Source: JAAYZX01 sp040770645
Lineage (GTDB): Bacteria > Actinomycetota > Thermoleophilia > RBG-16-64-13
Reading direction: 5' to 3'
Length of the DNA: 64,000 nucleotides
Assembly: GCA_040770645.1 (NCBI GenBank)
Contig: JAXGIS010000008.1
Location: forward strand, 1-64,000
In this document: positions 39,395-48,527 of the stretch, one piece after another
How positions within the stretch are numbered: position 1 is the stretch's first letter
How the letters are laid out: every line of letters begins with the position of its first letter
Program-made: the position numbers and the translations under genes
Notes under the pieces: model-generated
Told to the model about the DNA's origin: nothing
What the model saw: only the letters and a program-made list of their open reading frames with translations
Databases searched by the model: none

Positions 39395-40602
39395 TCAAGC
39401 CTTGCGACCACGCTCCCACCAGACTGATGAACACGGCACCCAACAGGCACATACCCTCCCAGATAGCTGAACACGGGCACGTAGCTCCCACCGCCTGCGT
39501 CGACTATGAAGCCGCTCAGCCACGGACCCAGCGGCCCGGCCAGAAACCCGTACGCCGTGTAATACTAAGCCGAAGATGGCGCCAGTGTCTCAAACCGAAG
39601 CGATCCGCCACCAAAGGCGCCGAAACGGCAAACAGCGTCCCCAGTGCGAAACCCACAAACGCGGCCAGCACGGCTGCGATGGCGATCCCCGAGGTATGGG
39701 GGGATGAAGTACGCCACCCCTGCCAGTGCGAAAGCCACAGCCATGGTGAGGTTACGCCGGATTCTATCGGAGAAGTAGCCCGTGAGAATACGGCTGAGTC
39801 CGTTGGTCAGGTTGAAAGCAGTGAGGATGATGACGGCCGTCTGCAACTCAACGCCCTGGGAAAGCCCATAGTTCACAGACTGCGTGACCCATGGCAACAG
39901 GCGCAGCCCCCACGGTCGCCCAGGTAAGCCAGATAAGCCAGAAGTCGCGAGTACGCAGGGCCTCGCGCACAGTCAAGGATGGGCCGGGCATAGCCACCTT
40001 GGCCGTTTTACCACCTGACATCGGCTGCAAGCCCAAACGGGTGGGATCCGAGATGAGGACGGAGGCCAACATGCCGGTGGCCAAAGCTGCAGCCCCTAAA
40101 ACCAAGTTCATGGACAGATAGCCCATCCCCGAGAGCATACGTGCCAGAACTGGGGACATGAGGGCTGCCGCGGAACCGAACACCAGATTCACGATGCCCG
40201 ACACCAGCCCGCGTCGGCCTGGAAACCAGCGCTGCACGGCTGTGAGCGCAGGCATGTTGGTGAAACACGACGCTGCACCGTTGACAAAAGCCCACAGATA
40301 GACCATGGTCATACCGCTGGCATACGCGGCCGTAAGCATGTTGACGCCGCAGAGACACACCACCGACGGCCATCATAGTGCGCAGGCCCAATGTTTTGCC
40401 AGCGGCCGACCAGGAACATGAAGATGCCGAGCGAAGCCAGCATGAAGAACATGATGTTCTCTGTCCGCGGTGCCGACCTCAAACGTTCCGCCAATACGGT
40501 CCCAGCACTCCTGGGTACCCAAAACAAAGAGCTCCCGGCCAGAATGTAGCCAGAGAGCCCCCGATCACCGCAAGAACGGCCTTCTTCTAGATTCCCCAAC
40601 AC
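39395..40602 (-). pseudogene. OFA-type MFS transporter, frameshifted
   Basis: Major facilitator of the oxalate:formate antiporter family, in four or more frames. Pieces: GGSLATFWPG near the N-terminus, ENIMFFMLASLGIFMFLVGRW, a long intact middle with VYLWAFVNGAASCFTNMPAL, TAVQRWFPGRRGLVSGIVNL and FGSAAALMSPVLARM, then the second bundle with LTAFNLTNGLSRILTGYFSD and VAFALAGVAYFIPP, and TM12 GMCLLGAVFISLVGAW. The usual substrates are organic anions. The 3' end is uncertain: a stop at 39395 fits, but the last frame is open further. Convergent with the YxlG-like permease. Confidence 0.7.
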
Positions 40603-40647
40603 AGCCCCTCCACCTGCCCGGCTCCTGCCGTTTGCGGACTACCCGGT

Positions 40648-40926
40648 TCAGTTGCCCCCGTCTTCTTCCTCCTCACGCGCAGCCAGAGCCACCAGTATCT
40701 CTTTGAGCTCAACCACTTTTGCCCCCAACCCCGAGAGCTCGCCGGCCAATCGTTCCCCGGCTTTCGACACCCGAGTTGCTTCCTCTTCCCCGAAATCCCC
40801 TTCTTGGATGAGTTCCTCGATCTCGTCCAAGTAGAAGAACGCTTCGTCCAACTTCAGCTTCACTCTCTCAAGATTGGTGATGATTCGCTCCACTCCCGCC
40901 CTCCACGTGTCGCACACCTGTTTCAT
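40648..40926 (-). CDS. Small helical/coiled-coil protein of unknown function
   Basis: A 92-residue acidic protein, almost all helix: VERIITNLERVKLKLDEAFF, YLDEIEELIQEGDFGEEEAT and LAGELSGLGAKVVELKEILV, ending EEEEDGGN. Heptad-like hydrophobic spacing suggests a coiled coil or a four-helix bundle. No known motif. It is a single gene between the broken MFS gene and the hydrolase. No function assigned. Confidence 0.6.
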   Translation of the reverse strand: MKQVCDTWRAGVERIITNLERVKLKLDEAFFYLDEIEELIQEGDFGEEEATRVSKAGERLAGELSGLGAKVVELKEILVALAAREEEEDGGN

Positions 40927-41028
40927 CGCCGTGGCTCTTCTTCCTTTGTACCACAGAGGTGGGGAGACCAGTCATGTGGGCACGTCCAAGGCTGACCCGG
41001 TACACTGAGTCAACAGAGGTGGAAGGGC

Positions 41029-41760
41029 GTGGACACAAAGCGCATTGACATAGAGATGTCGCCCGGTATCTCAGTCTCGGGGCGCCTCACACTGCCGCAA
41101 ACCTGCAGACCCGGGATCACACCGGGCCTGATCCTGGCACACGGTCAGAACAACGACCTTGCCCACCCGCTGCTGGCATCGGTGGCCGACTACGTGGCGC
41201 GGGCCGGGGCGGCGATGGTGTTGCGGTTCAACTTCCCGTACACGGAACGTGGGGAGGAGCGTCCCGACCCCGGCTCGGTGCTGGAAACCGCGTACGGATG
41301 TGCCTACGCAGCGCTGCTGGGAAACACCGTATGTCCGCCGGGGCCGGTGTTCCTGGGAGGCAAATCCCTCGGTGCCCGCATCGCGGCTGAACTGGTGTCA
41401 CGCGGAGCCGATGCCGGGGGCGTGCGCTCCGCCGGCCTCGTCTTCCTGGGCTTCCCCCTGCACGCACCGGGGCGCAAGGATCAACCCCGCACAGAACCGT
41501 TGCGCCACGTGGCCGTCCCCAGTCTTTTCATCACCGGCACGCAGGATCCCTTCTGCGATCTTGCCCTCTTGAAGACGGTGACGGCGAGCCTTGCCCAACC
41601 GGGAACCATCCACCTGGTGGAGGGGGGCGACCACTCTCTGGAGGTTCGATCCCCGGGTGGAGAGGCGAGAGATGGAGCATATTGTGAAGTGGGTGCAAGA
41701 ATAGTGGCTTTTATCGAGGAAGTGGTCACCGGAAGGTCGCGCTGCGAATTTCCAACGTAG
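41029..41760 (+). CDS. Alpha/beta hydrolase (KANL3/Tex30-like)
   Basis: A 243-residue serine hydrolase fold. The oxyanion turn is LAHGQNNDLAHPLL, the nucleophile elbow GGKSLGARIAAEL (Ser near residue 115), the acid is in FITGTQDPFC and the histidine in VEGGDHSLEV, giving an intact triad. The RFNFPYTERGEERPDP segment is typical of the KANL3/Tex30 group. Substrate unknown. GTG start with GGTGGAAGGG upstream. Followed 16 bases later by the SLH protein, so probably co-transcribed. Confidence 0.85.
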   Translation: MDTKRIDIEMSPGISVSGRLTLPQTCRPGITPGLILAHGQNNDLAHPLLASVADYVARAGAAMVLRFNFPYTERGEERPDPGSVLETAYGCAYAALLGNTVCPPGPVFLGGKSLGARIAAELVSRGADAGGVRSAGLVFLGFPLHAPGRKDQPRTEPLRHVAVPSLFITGTQDPFCDLALLKTVTASLAQPGTIHLVEGGDHSLEVRSPGGEARDGAYCEVGARIVAFIEEVVTGRSRCEFPT

Positions 41761-41776
41761 CGAAAGGAAGGCGATT

Positions 41777-42523
41777 ATGCGCCTACACACACGTTTACTG
41801 CGAGCTGGTGCGGTCTGCCTGTTTCTGTGTCTGTGCGCCCTGTGCGCAGGCGGGTGGGTGAGTGCGGTCGTCGCCCAGCCGGCCGGCGAAGCGACCGCGC
41901 TGCAACCCTCGTTGGAGGAATCCCCGTTCATCGATGTCGGAAGTGGCGATCGCAACTACTCGGCCATCCACCATCTCTGGAGCCTGGGCATCATCAGCGG
42001 CCACCCCGTCAACGGCGGCCTATACGAGTTCCGACCGTCGGACGAGGTCATGCGCGCGCAGTTCGCCAAGATGATCGTGAAGTCGTTGAAGGTACCCGTG
42101 TCCACTTCCGACGAGTGCGCCTTCCTTGATGTGGAACCCATGCCCGGCGAAGACCCTCTCTATCCCGACAAATACGTGGCCGCCGCGGCTAAATGGGACA
42201 TAGTACGCGGTTTCTCCGCCATCAGATTCGGTCCCTGGGAGCCGGTGAATCGCGCCCAAATCGTCACCATGGTGATCCGTGCCCTCCATAACTGGTCAGG
42301 CATCACCCTGGAGAAACCCACCTCTGACTCTGACTACTACAAAGAGGGCATCTTCGCCGGCTTTGATGATCCCTTTCATGGTATGAATATGCAGATAGCA
42401 GAGTATAATGGTCTCCTCAATAGTATCTGGCTGGACCATGACGGTAGGTGGGATCCCTGGCTGCCGGCGAGTCGAGCTGAGGTGGCGCAGATCCTGGACA
42501 ACTGCCTGCAGTTCCTGGACTGA
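41777..42523 (+). CDS. Exported SLH (S-layer homology) domain protein
   Basis: A 248-residue secreted protein. The signal peptide covers about 35 residues (LLRAGAVCLFLCLCALCAGG). Three SLH-like repeats follow: FIDVGSGDRNYSAIHHLWSL to FRPSDEVMRAQFAKMIV, FLDVEPMPGEDPLYPDKYV to PWEPVNRAQIVTMVI, and a weaker third with WDPWLPASRAEVAQILDN. SLH domains bind secondary cell-wall polymers, anchoring proteins to the surface. No other domain is present, so it may simply coat or cap the wall. Start ATG with AAGGAAGG upstream. Confidence 0.87.
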   Translation: MRLHTRLLRAGAVCLFLCLCALCAGGWVSAVVAQPAGEATALQPSLEESPFIDVGSGDRNYSAIHHLWSLGIISGHPVNGGLYEFRPSDEVMRAQFAKMIVKSLKVPVSTSDECAFLDVEPMPGEDPLYPDKYVAAAAKWDIVRGFSAIRFGPWEPVNRAQIVTMVIRALHNWSGITLEKPTSDSDYYKEGIFAGFDDPFHGMNMQIAEYNGLLNSIWLDHDGRWDPWLPASRAEVAQILDNCLQFLD

Positions 42524-42569
42524 CTGCCGCCGGCCGCGCGCGTCCGGCCCGAGGGTTTCGACTTACTGC

Positions 42570-42598
42570 CCTACTTGGTAAACACATGCCAAAGTAGG
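42570..42598. promoter_or_regulatory. Inverted repeat between SLH and GNAT genes
   Basis: CCTACTTGG and CCAAAGTAGG flank a ten-base centre (TAAACACATG), an imperfect inverted repeat 47 bases after the SLH stop and 52 before the GNAT start. It could be an operator or a weak terminator; I cannot separate these. Confidence 0.35.
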
Positions 42599-42649
42599 TG
42601 ACTGGGCGGCTCACACGATGTCCGCTGAGCGCCGGAAGGGGACAAAGCC

Positions 42650-43123
42650 ATGATCGAGTTGACGCAGATGACCCCGGCCGAGTTCGACGACTACCTTGAC
42701 CATGCCGTCCGCTCTTACGGCGAGAGCCGGATACGCAGCGGCCAGTGGCAACCGGGGGAAGCCCCCGAACTTGCCGAAAAAACCTTGCGCGACCTTCTCC
42801 CTGATGGTCTGCAGACACCGGGCCATCAACTCCTCGCCATCCGCGACCCGGATCTTGGCCGCGCGATCGGCTACTTGTGGTTGGGTTTGTCCAGCCACGG
42901 AGCTGAGGTGCGCGCCTATATCTACGACTTTGTAGTATTGGAGGAGTACCGGCGGCGCGGATACGGCAAGGCGGCGCTGCAGGCCTTGGAGGACAAAGCC
43001 CGCGGCATGGGAGTGCACATCATCGCAGCGCACGTTTACAGCGAAGACTACGTAGCGAGAGCCCTCTACGACCAGATCGGATACACCGTCGACGAGGCCA
43101 CCTTGACCAAACTGGTGCAGTGA
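42650..43123 (+). CDS. GNAT family N-acetyltransferase
   Basis: A 157-residue acetyl-CoA-dependent acyltransferase. Motif A is IYDFVVLEEYRRRGYGKAAL (with the pyrophosphate loop RRGYGKA), motif B is ALQALEDKARGMGVHIIAAH and VYSEDYVARALYDQIGY closes the fold. Substrate (small molecule, peptide or protein N-terminus) cannot be inferred. Start ATG with GGGGAC-type site. The next gene, a ZIP transporter, follows 28 bases later. Confidence 0.85.
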   Translation: MIELTQMTPAEFDDYLDHAVRSYGESRIRSGQWQPGEAPELAEKTLRDLLPDGLQTPGHQLLAIRDPDLGRAIGYLWLGLSSHGAEVRAYIYDFVVLEEYRRRGYGKAALQALEDKARGMGVHIIAAHVYSEDYVARALYDQIGYTVDEATLTKLVQ

Positions 43124-43151
43124 ATGAAGAGCGCGTGAGCAAGGGGGTCTT

Positions 43152-43952
43152 GTGAGCGACCAAGGCGCCGTGATCCAGGCGCTTTTGGCCACGCTCTTCA
43201 CTTGGGGTATGACCGCCGCTGGTGCAGCGCTCGTGTTCCTGACCAAGGCTGTCAACCGCCGCCTCCTCGACTCCATGCTTGGTTTTGCGGCCGGAGTCAT
43301 GATTGCGGCCAGTTTCTGGTCCCTGCTGCTGCCTGCGCTCGACCTGGCCCAGGATGGCCCTCTCCCCGCTTGGGCCCCGGCCTTGATCGGGTTCTTGGCA
43401 GGAGGGCTCTTCCTGGCTCTGATAGACAAGGTAATCCCGCACCTCCACCTCGGCTTCAGCCGGGAAGAGGCGGAGGGGCCACGCACGTCGTGGCGACGGA
43501 GCGTACTCCTCGTAACCGCCATCACCATACACAACATTCCCGAGGGACTCGCTGTGGGCGTTGCGTTTGGGGCGGCGGCAGCCGGCATACCGGAAGCTGG
43601 CCTGGGCGCGGCTGTTGCATTGGCCTTGGGTATCGGCATCCAGAACTTCCCGGAAGGCGCCGCCGTGTCCATGCCCCTACGGGCCGATGGTCTACCGCGT
43701 TGGAAGGCCTTCATGCTCGGACAGTTATCGGGCGTGGTAGAACCTGTGGCGGCGGTGCTGGGAGCAGTGGCCGTGGTGGCTGCCCGCGGGCTACTGCCCT
43801 ATGCGCTCAGCTTCGCAGCCGGCGCCATGATCTTCGTGGTGGTGGAGGAACTCATTCCGGAGTCGCAGCGAGGCGGCGACACCGATCTGGCCACGGTGGG
43901 TGCCCTAGGGGGTTTCGCGGTCATGATGGTGCTGGACGTGGCACTGGGATAG
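43152..43952 (+). CDS. ZIP family divalent metal transporter
   Basis: A 266-residue membrane protein with about eight helices and the two ZIP metal-binding helices: HNIPEGLAVGVAFGA (TM4) and QNFPEGAAVSMPL (TM5). N-terminal GAALVFLTKAVNRRLLDSML and GFAAGVMIAASFWSLLLPAL belong to the family, as does VVVEELIPESQ near the end. Expected to import Zn2+ or related metals into the cytoplasm. GTG start. Length and motifs place it in the ZupT/GufA-like group. Confidence 0.9.
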   Translation: MSDQGAVIQALLATLFTWGMTAAGAALVFLTKAVNRRLLDSMLGFAAGVMIAASFWSLLLPALDLAQDGPLPAWAPALIGFLAGGLFLALIDKVIPHLHLGFSREEAEGPRTSWRRSVLLVTAITIHNIPEGLAVGVAFGAAAAGIPEAGLGAAVALALGIGIQNFPEGAAVSMPLRADGLPRWKAFMLGQLSGVVEPVAAVLGAVAVVAARGLLPYALSFAAGAMIFVVVEELIPESQRGGDTDLATVGALGGFAVMMVLDVALG

Positions 43953-44001
43953 CCGGGAGCGATCTCGCGCCCGCCCGCGATCCAAAGTGCCTCCATGCCT
44001 C

Positions 44002-45030
44002 TCAGGCTCGCGTTTGTGTGCCCTCCACGCTATCGTACCCTCGCGCCACATGGTAGGCGGCGCGGTCGAAGAATACGCCCACCACGGTGAACATCTCCAG
44101 GATGCGGTACGCTTCCACCGGACGCTCCCACAGTCCGCTGCCACGCGCGCCCACCCATATGGCCCGTTTGAGGAGTGAGAGACCGCTCAGAGCTTCAGCC
44201 AGAGGACAGCCGCGCGAGGCCAACTCGGCACCCCAATGCCGATAGTACTCATTCACTTCTCCCACCGGCGCCTCTTCTCTCAGGCGGCGACCGAGACGTG
44301 AGAGGGCGAACTCCGTCTCCGCCTGCAACCATCGTCCGTCGAGCCCCGCCAGAGTCTGCGTGCTCGGGTGCTCGCGGACTTCAGCCAGCCACGCCTCAGC
44401 TATATGGCCGGCCCGCGATTCCACCACATCCACCAAGGTGTCGGAGAGCAACGCACCCACACGAGGTCTCACGCCCTGGTCGGTGGCCAAACGGCGAAAG
44501 GAATCCTGGATACTCCACTCCTCTTCGTGCGCTTCGCGAAACGCGGCCACGGCCTTGTCATTGGAACTGAAGGCCAACGGCGGCAGCCTGTCCAAGGGGA
44601 AATATGCGGCGTCCTCAGCATCATCTCCGGGATGCTCGTGCCCCCCCGTTCGCTCAATCTCGAAGGTGACAATGAGCAGGTCTCCATAGAACTCGCTCCC
44701 GTAGGAATCGACGTCCAACAGGCCCCGCACCCGCCCCTCCACACCCGCCTCCTCCCGCAACTCGCGGAGGGCAGCCTCCTCAATGGTCTCATCGAGTTCA
44801 GCAAAGCCGATGGGAAGGCACCAACGCCCCTGTTCCGGCGGGTATTTCCGCTTCACAAGGAGCAACTCGCGGTCTTCGTTGACAACCACCGCGGCGGCCA
44901 CGGGAAGCGGATTGCGATAGAAGACCGCGCCGCATGCGGCGCACACTTCGCGCATTCGCCCTTCGCTCTCGCGCAGTTCGATCGCTCCCCCACATTGGGC
45001 ACAGTAGCGGGCGGTGGTGGCCATCATCAC
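44002..45030 (-). CDS. Zn-ribbon/NUDIX hydrolase fused to a C-terminal helical (RsbRD_N-like) domain
   Basis: A 342-residue fusion. Residues 9-38 form a zinc ribbon (YCAQCGG ... EVCAACGAVFYRNP), followed by a NUDIX domain with an intact box GFAELDETIEEAALREL-REEAGV (residues about 75-97), as in NADH pyrophosphatase-type and ADP-ribose hydrolases. From about 185 to the end is a helical domain (LLSDTLVDVVESRAGHIAEA, EFALSRLGRRLREEAPVG, YRILEMFTVVGVFFDRAAYH) resembling the RsbT co-antagonist RsbRD N-terminal fold, a stress-sensing domain. I see no family with this exact architecture. ATGA-type overlap with the upstream methyltransferase stop suggests an operon. Confidence 0.82.
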   Translation of the reverse strand: MMMATTARYCAQCGGAIELRESEGRMREVCAACGAVFYRNPLPVAAAVVVNEDRELLLVKRKYPPEQGRWCLPIGFAELDETIEEAALRELREEAGVEGRVRGLLDVDSYGSEFYGDLLIVTFEIERTGGHEHPGDDAEDAAYFPLDRLPPLAFSSNDKAVAAFREAHEEEWSIQDSFRRLATDQGVRPRVGALLSDTLVDVVESRAGHIAEAWLAEVREHPSTQTLAGLDGRWLQAETEFALSRLGRRLREEAPVGEVNEYYRHWGAELASRGCPLAEALSGLSLLKRAIWVGARGSGLWERPVEAYRILEMFTVVGVFFDRAAYHVARGYDSVEGTQTRA

Positions 45031-45872
45031 CCCTCCCCATCACCGGGTGGCGCCGGCGGACGATCGCCCGGATGCAACGGCCCTCGACACCAGAAAGCGG
45101 CATCATCCTTCCTGATCACAAGCGGACGGTCGACGCTCAGGAGATGCGAGAGATGGCCGGCAGACGGAATCGTCACCACAGAGGCGGATTCTGAGGCCAA
45201 CAGGAGTTTGAAGCGCAGATAGGTGACCAGATCGTCAATGTCATCTACCGTGAAGGTCAAGGCATTGGGGTAGTCTACTCTCTCCACATACTTGAAGGCC
45301 GGCCGCAGCAGAGCCAAAGCGTTTTCGGCACTGAATCGCCCCACCAAACCCACCAGCGGAGACTCACCCTCGGGTACCTGGAGACGGTGGAGGAGGTCGC
45401 GTTGCGATTCCTGAGTGTGCGTCAGCGCGAGAAAGAGCCCGCGACGACCAAGCACCCGTGCGATCTCCGGTACCAGACCCGGAAAGAAATACAATGAGTA
45501 GCTCGACACGATGAGATCAAAGGCTCCAGTCTCCCACTCCAGCCTGTCGTGTAACCGCATGGCAATGAAGCGCGCACTCCGCCCCTGCGCACGGACACGT
45601 CGGAGAAACTCGTCCCGGTTGGCGCCGGAAAGATCGACACCCCAGATAACAGCGTCCTCACTCAGGAGCGGCGCCAGGCGTTCGGCCATGAAACCGAAGC
45701 CACAACCCAGGTCGAGAACGCGCGAGACCCAACTCAGATCACGCCCGGTCAATATGTGCTCACGGACGTCTACCGGATTGGTGGAACGACGGCGAATGAC
45801 CGCGGAGGCCACCTCGTGAGCCGTCGGCTGTTCGTAAGACTTGAGAAGCTTATCAGGCACCGCGCCTCCCAA
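45027..45872 (-). CDS. Class I SAM-dependent methyltransferase
   Basis: A 281-residue methyltransferase with motif I VLDLGCGFGFMAERLAPLLS, acidic motif II VIWGVDLSGANRDEFLRRV, motif IV FDLIVSSYSLYFFPGLVPEI and post motif VLGRRGLFLALTHTQ. N-terminal SYEQPTAHEVASAVIRRRST precedes it. Substrate unknown. Overlaps the NUDIX fusion by four bases, so a shared function is plausible but unproven. Confidence 0.82.
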   Translation of the reverse strand: MGGAVPDKLLKSYEQPTAHEVASAVIRRRSTNPVDVREHILTGRDLSWVSRVLDLGCGFGFMAERLAPLLSEDAVIWGVDLSGANRDEFLRRVRAQGRSARFIAMRLHDRLEWETGAFDLIVSSYSLYFFPGLVPEIARVLGRRGLFLALTHTQESQRDLLHRLQVPEGESPLVGLVGRFSAENALALLRPAFKYVERVDYPNALTFTVDDIDDLVTYLRFKLLLASESASVVTIPSAGHLSHLLSVDRPLVIRKDDAAFWCRGPLHPGDRPPAPPGDGEG

Positions 45873-46089
45873 CCCGACTCAGCACTCTTCCCGCCAATGT
45901 TCCGCGGTTGGCTGCGGGTCTAAACGTGGAGCCCTATCCCACCAGGACAACAGCGCCCACGCGGGCCCATGGCCACAGGTCGGCCGAAGCACGCCTCGAG
46001 GGATTCGTAACCTCCCCGTCATCCCTCTCGGTGTGTGCGGGGCGCGCCGCGCCGCCCGCCCCCCGAAAGCGCGAAGCAAGCCCTTCTCT

Positions 46090-47784
46090 CTAATCCCCGG
46101 TCTTGCGCCGTTCTTCGTCGCGGATCTCACGTCGCAGTAGTTTGCCCACCTTAGACTTAGGCAGCATATCTCGAACTCCGATGTACTGGGCATTTTGTAT
46201 GCCGCCAGCCTCCCCGGCAGAAGCCCATGAGTTCCCGGCTACCCACGCCCTTGGCGTCCTCCTTCAGCAGACCCACAATGGCTTTGATGCGCTCCCCACT
46301 CTGGGGTCAGGCACACCCACCACACAGGCACCGATAACCAGCGGATGACTCCTCAGTGCACCGACTCTATCTCCGACGCCGATACGCGTAGCCCTTGTAC
46401 TTGATGACGTCGGCCGCCGGTCCACGTAGTACACGAGACCATCCTCACCGAGCCGGCAGTAGCCCGTGCGATACCACACCCGGTCGTCGATCTCCACGAA
46501 CGATTCCGCAGTCTCCTGCGGCTTGTTCAGTATCCGGGCGGCAACGTGTCCGAGTGCACCAGGAGCTCACCGGTCTCTCCCGGCGGGACCTCATCGGTGC
46601 CCTCTGGATCAACGCTTTATAGCCCGCGAGGGAATGGGCTGCCCGATGGTGCCGGGAACCGGTTCGCTGTCTAAGGGGCTCAGGCAGGTAAAACCACACT
46701 CCGTGGCTCCGCACACCTGCAGATGGGTACACCCACCTCCTCCTTCCACCGGTTGTAGACCTCGCGGGGCAGAACGTCCCCGCCGCTCCAGCAGTAACGA
46801 AGCGAGCTGAGATCGTATCGATCGAAGCGATCGTTCTCCAGGATCATCCGGTAGAGCGCCGGCACTCCCAGAAATAGTGTCCCTTTGTACTGTTCTATGG
46901 CGTCCAGCGTCGCGTCCACATCGGGCGTGGGCATCAGCACAGTAGGATTTCCCCTGCACAGACCAATCGCGAAGAACATGGTCTGCCCAAACTGGTGGAA
47001 CAGGGTGCCGAATACACCACCACGTCTTCGCCCTCGGTGATGAACCCTCTCGTCACCTCCTGGGTATCATTGACCATGGACACGATGCCGCTGTGGGAGC
47101 ATTGGCATCCTTTGGGGAGGCTTTATGGTGCCACCTGTGTACAGGATGTAGGCGAGGTGCAGTGCGGGGGTTGAACTCAGCAAGGGAGGCCGGCTCGATC
47201 CACCTTCAGCAGCGACTTGAACGAATGGACGTCTTTGCCTTTGTCAACCGAGCCGTTGGGCACCTTATCAAAGAGTTCGCCGATGACTCGCTTGTAGAGG
47301 GGGAGCAGGTCCACGTAGTTGGTATGAATGACACGCTTGAGGCAGGTATCCGGCCATACTCTGCGCACATAGCCAAAGCTGGTATCGGCAGACGATAGTC
47401 TCTGATTCCGGAGTCGTTAATGAGGTTCGGATCTCTACGGGAGTGTAGATGGGCGAGATGGCACGGGGCAGCGCCGATACGCTGAATCCCAAAGTAGGCG
47501 ATGACCCACTGCGGGCAGTTGGGCAGATAGATCATGGCCTTGTCACCGGCCTCAACCCCCAACTCGGCCAGTGAGGCCGCGAACTGATCGATCAACTGCG
47601 CCAGACGCCTGTACGAGAAACGCTCTCCCAGATAACGAATGGCGGTGGCATCCGGCCGCCGCTCCACCTGCCTGAGGAACGCTGAAATTACGGGTTCGTC
47701 GTAAGGCTTGCCATTGCCTGCAGCCTGGTCAACCGGAGTGAGCGGCTTGTCCTGTATGTCTTGCATGTCGCTGGCTCCGTTCAT
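46090..47784 (-). pseudogene. AMP-dependent acyl-CoA synthetase, multiply frameshifted
   Basis: Adenylate-forming ligase at the end of the second Liv operon. Pieces in order: FLRQVERRPDATAIRYLGER, SLAELGVEAGDKAMIYLPNC, AYFGIQRIGA; LFLGVPALYRMILENDRFDR, LSSLRYCWSGGDVLPREVYN; DDRVWYRTGYCRLGEDGLVY, and the C-terminus LPKSKVGKLLRREIRDEER with its catalytic lysine, ending at TAG 46090-46092. At least six indels. It overlaps the upstream livF-like gene by ATGA. With an organic-anion ABC importer next to it, it would activate the imported acid as a CoA ester; substrate unknown. Confidence 0.8.
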
Positions 47785-48527
47785 ATTCCGAAGTAGGCTT
47801 CTTTGACATCCGGATTGTTCATGAGCTCTTCCGCGGTACCCTCGAGCACGGCGGCACCGTTCTCGATGATGTAGCCGTAATCGATGATAGGAAACACGGG
47901 TCGAGCGTACTGCTCGGAGATCACCACGGTGATACCTGTTTCCTGGTTGATGGACTTGACGGCCTGGGACAAGCGCTGCTCCATGGCCGGGCTCAAACCC
48001 AGGAGCGGCTCATCCAGAAGCAGGACCTTGGGCTGCGCCATGAGTGCCCGGCCAATAGCGAGCATTTGCTGCTCGCCACCGCTGAGGAAACCACCGTTGC
48101 GATGGCGTAGATCTTTGAGCTTGGGGAAGATCTCAAAAACGTACGACAGGGTCTTGCGGGCCTGGGCTGCGCTGGCCAGATAGCCGCCGATGCGCAGGTT
48201 CTCCATCACTGAGCTCTCTTTGAAGATGCGCCGCCGCTCGGGGCACAGGATGATCCCCTTCCGGGCCCGGTCGCTCGGCTTCATCTCGATTATGTTGGCG
48301 CCCTCGTAGAGTATCTCGCCCAACACCGTGATTCGCTCGCCGCCGCGCATGGCCTCCTTCTTGCGCATATCCAGGATGATGCCGGACAGCGTCCACATCA
48401 AACTTGATTTGCCTGCGCTCTTGGAGCCGAAGATCCCTGTGATCTTCCCCGCTTCGGCCGTGAAGCTGAAGTTGTTTACGGCGATGGCGTTCTCGTAGAA
48501 GAGCATGATGTTCTTCGCCTCTAACAC
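47781..48527 (-). CDS. livF: Liv-type ABC transporter ATPase (LivF-like), second operon
   Basis: ATP-binding subunit with an unusual Walker A GSKSAGKSSLMWTLSG instead of GxNGAGKTT; the essential GK[ST] is kept. An insert follows (LDMRKKEAMRGGERITVLGE). Signature LSGGEQQMLAIGRALMAQP, Walker B VLLLDEPLLGLSPAMEQRL and switch VVISEQYARPVFPIIDYGYI, where the usual H-loop histidine-containing sequence is QYARP. It ends MNNPDVKEAYFGI. Overlaps the LivG-like gene by seven bases. The altered loops make it distinct from the LivF at 22.5 kb. Confidence 0.88.
   Translation of the reverse strand: MLEAKNIMLFYENAIAVNNFSFTAEAGKITGIFGSKSAGKSSLMWTLSGIILDMRKKEAMRGGERITVLGEILYEGANIIEMKPSDRARKGIILCPERRRIFKESSVMENLRIGGYLASAAQARKTLSYVFEIFPKLKDLRHRNGGFLSGGEQQMLAIGRALMAQPKVLLLDEPLLGLSPAMEQRLSQAVKSINQETGITVVISEQYARPVFPIIDYGYIIENGAAVLEGTAEELMNNPDVKEAYFGI

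Noticed and set aside
45873..46089. GC-rich intergenic run after the acyl-CoA synthetase
   Set aside because: It has imperfect self-complementarity (GGGGCGCG...CCCGCCCC) but no clean stem or gene; I list no feature.
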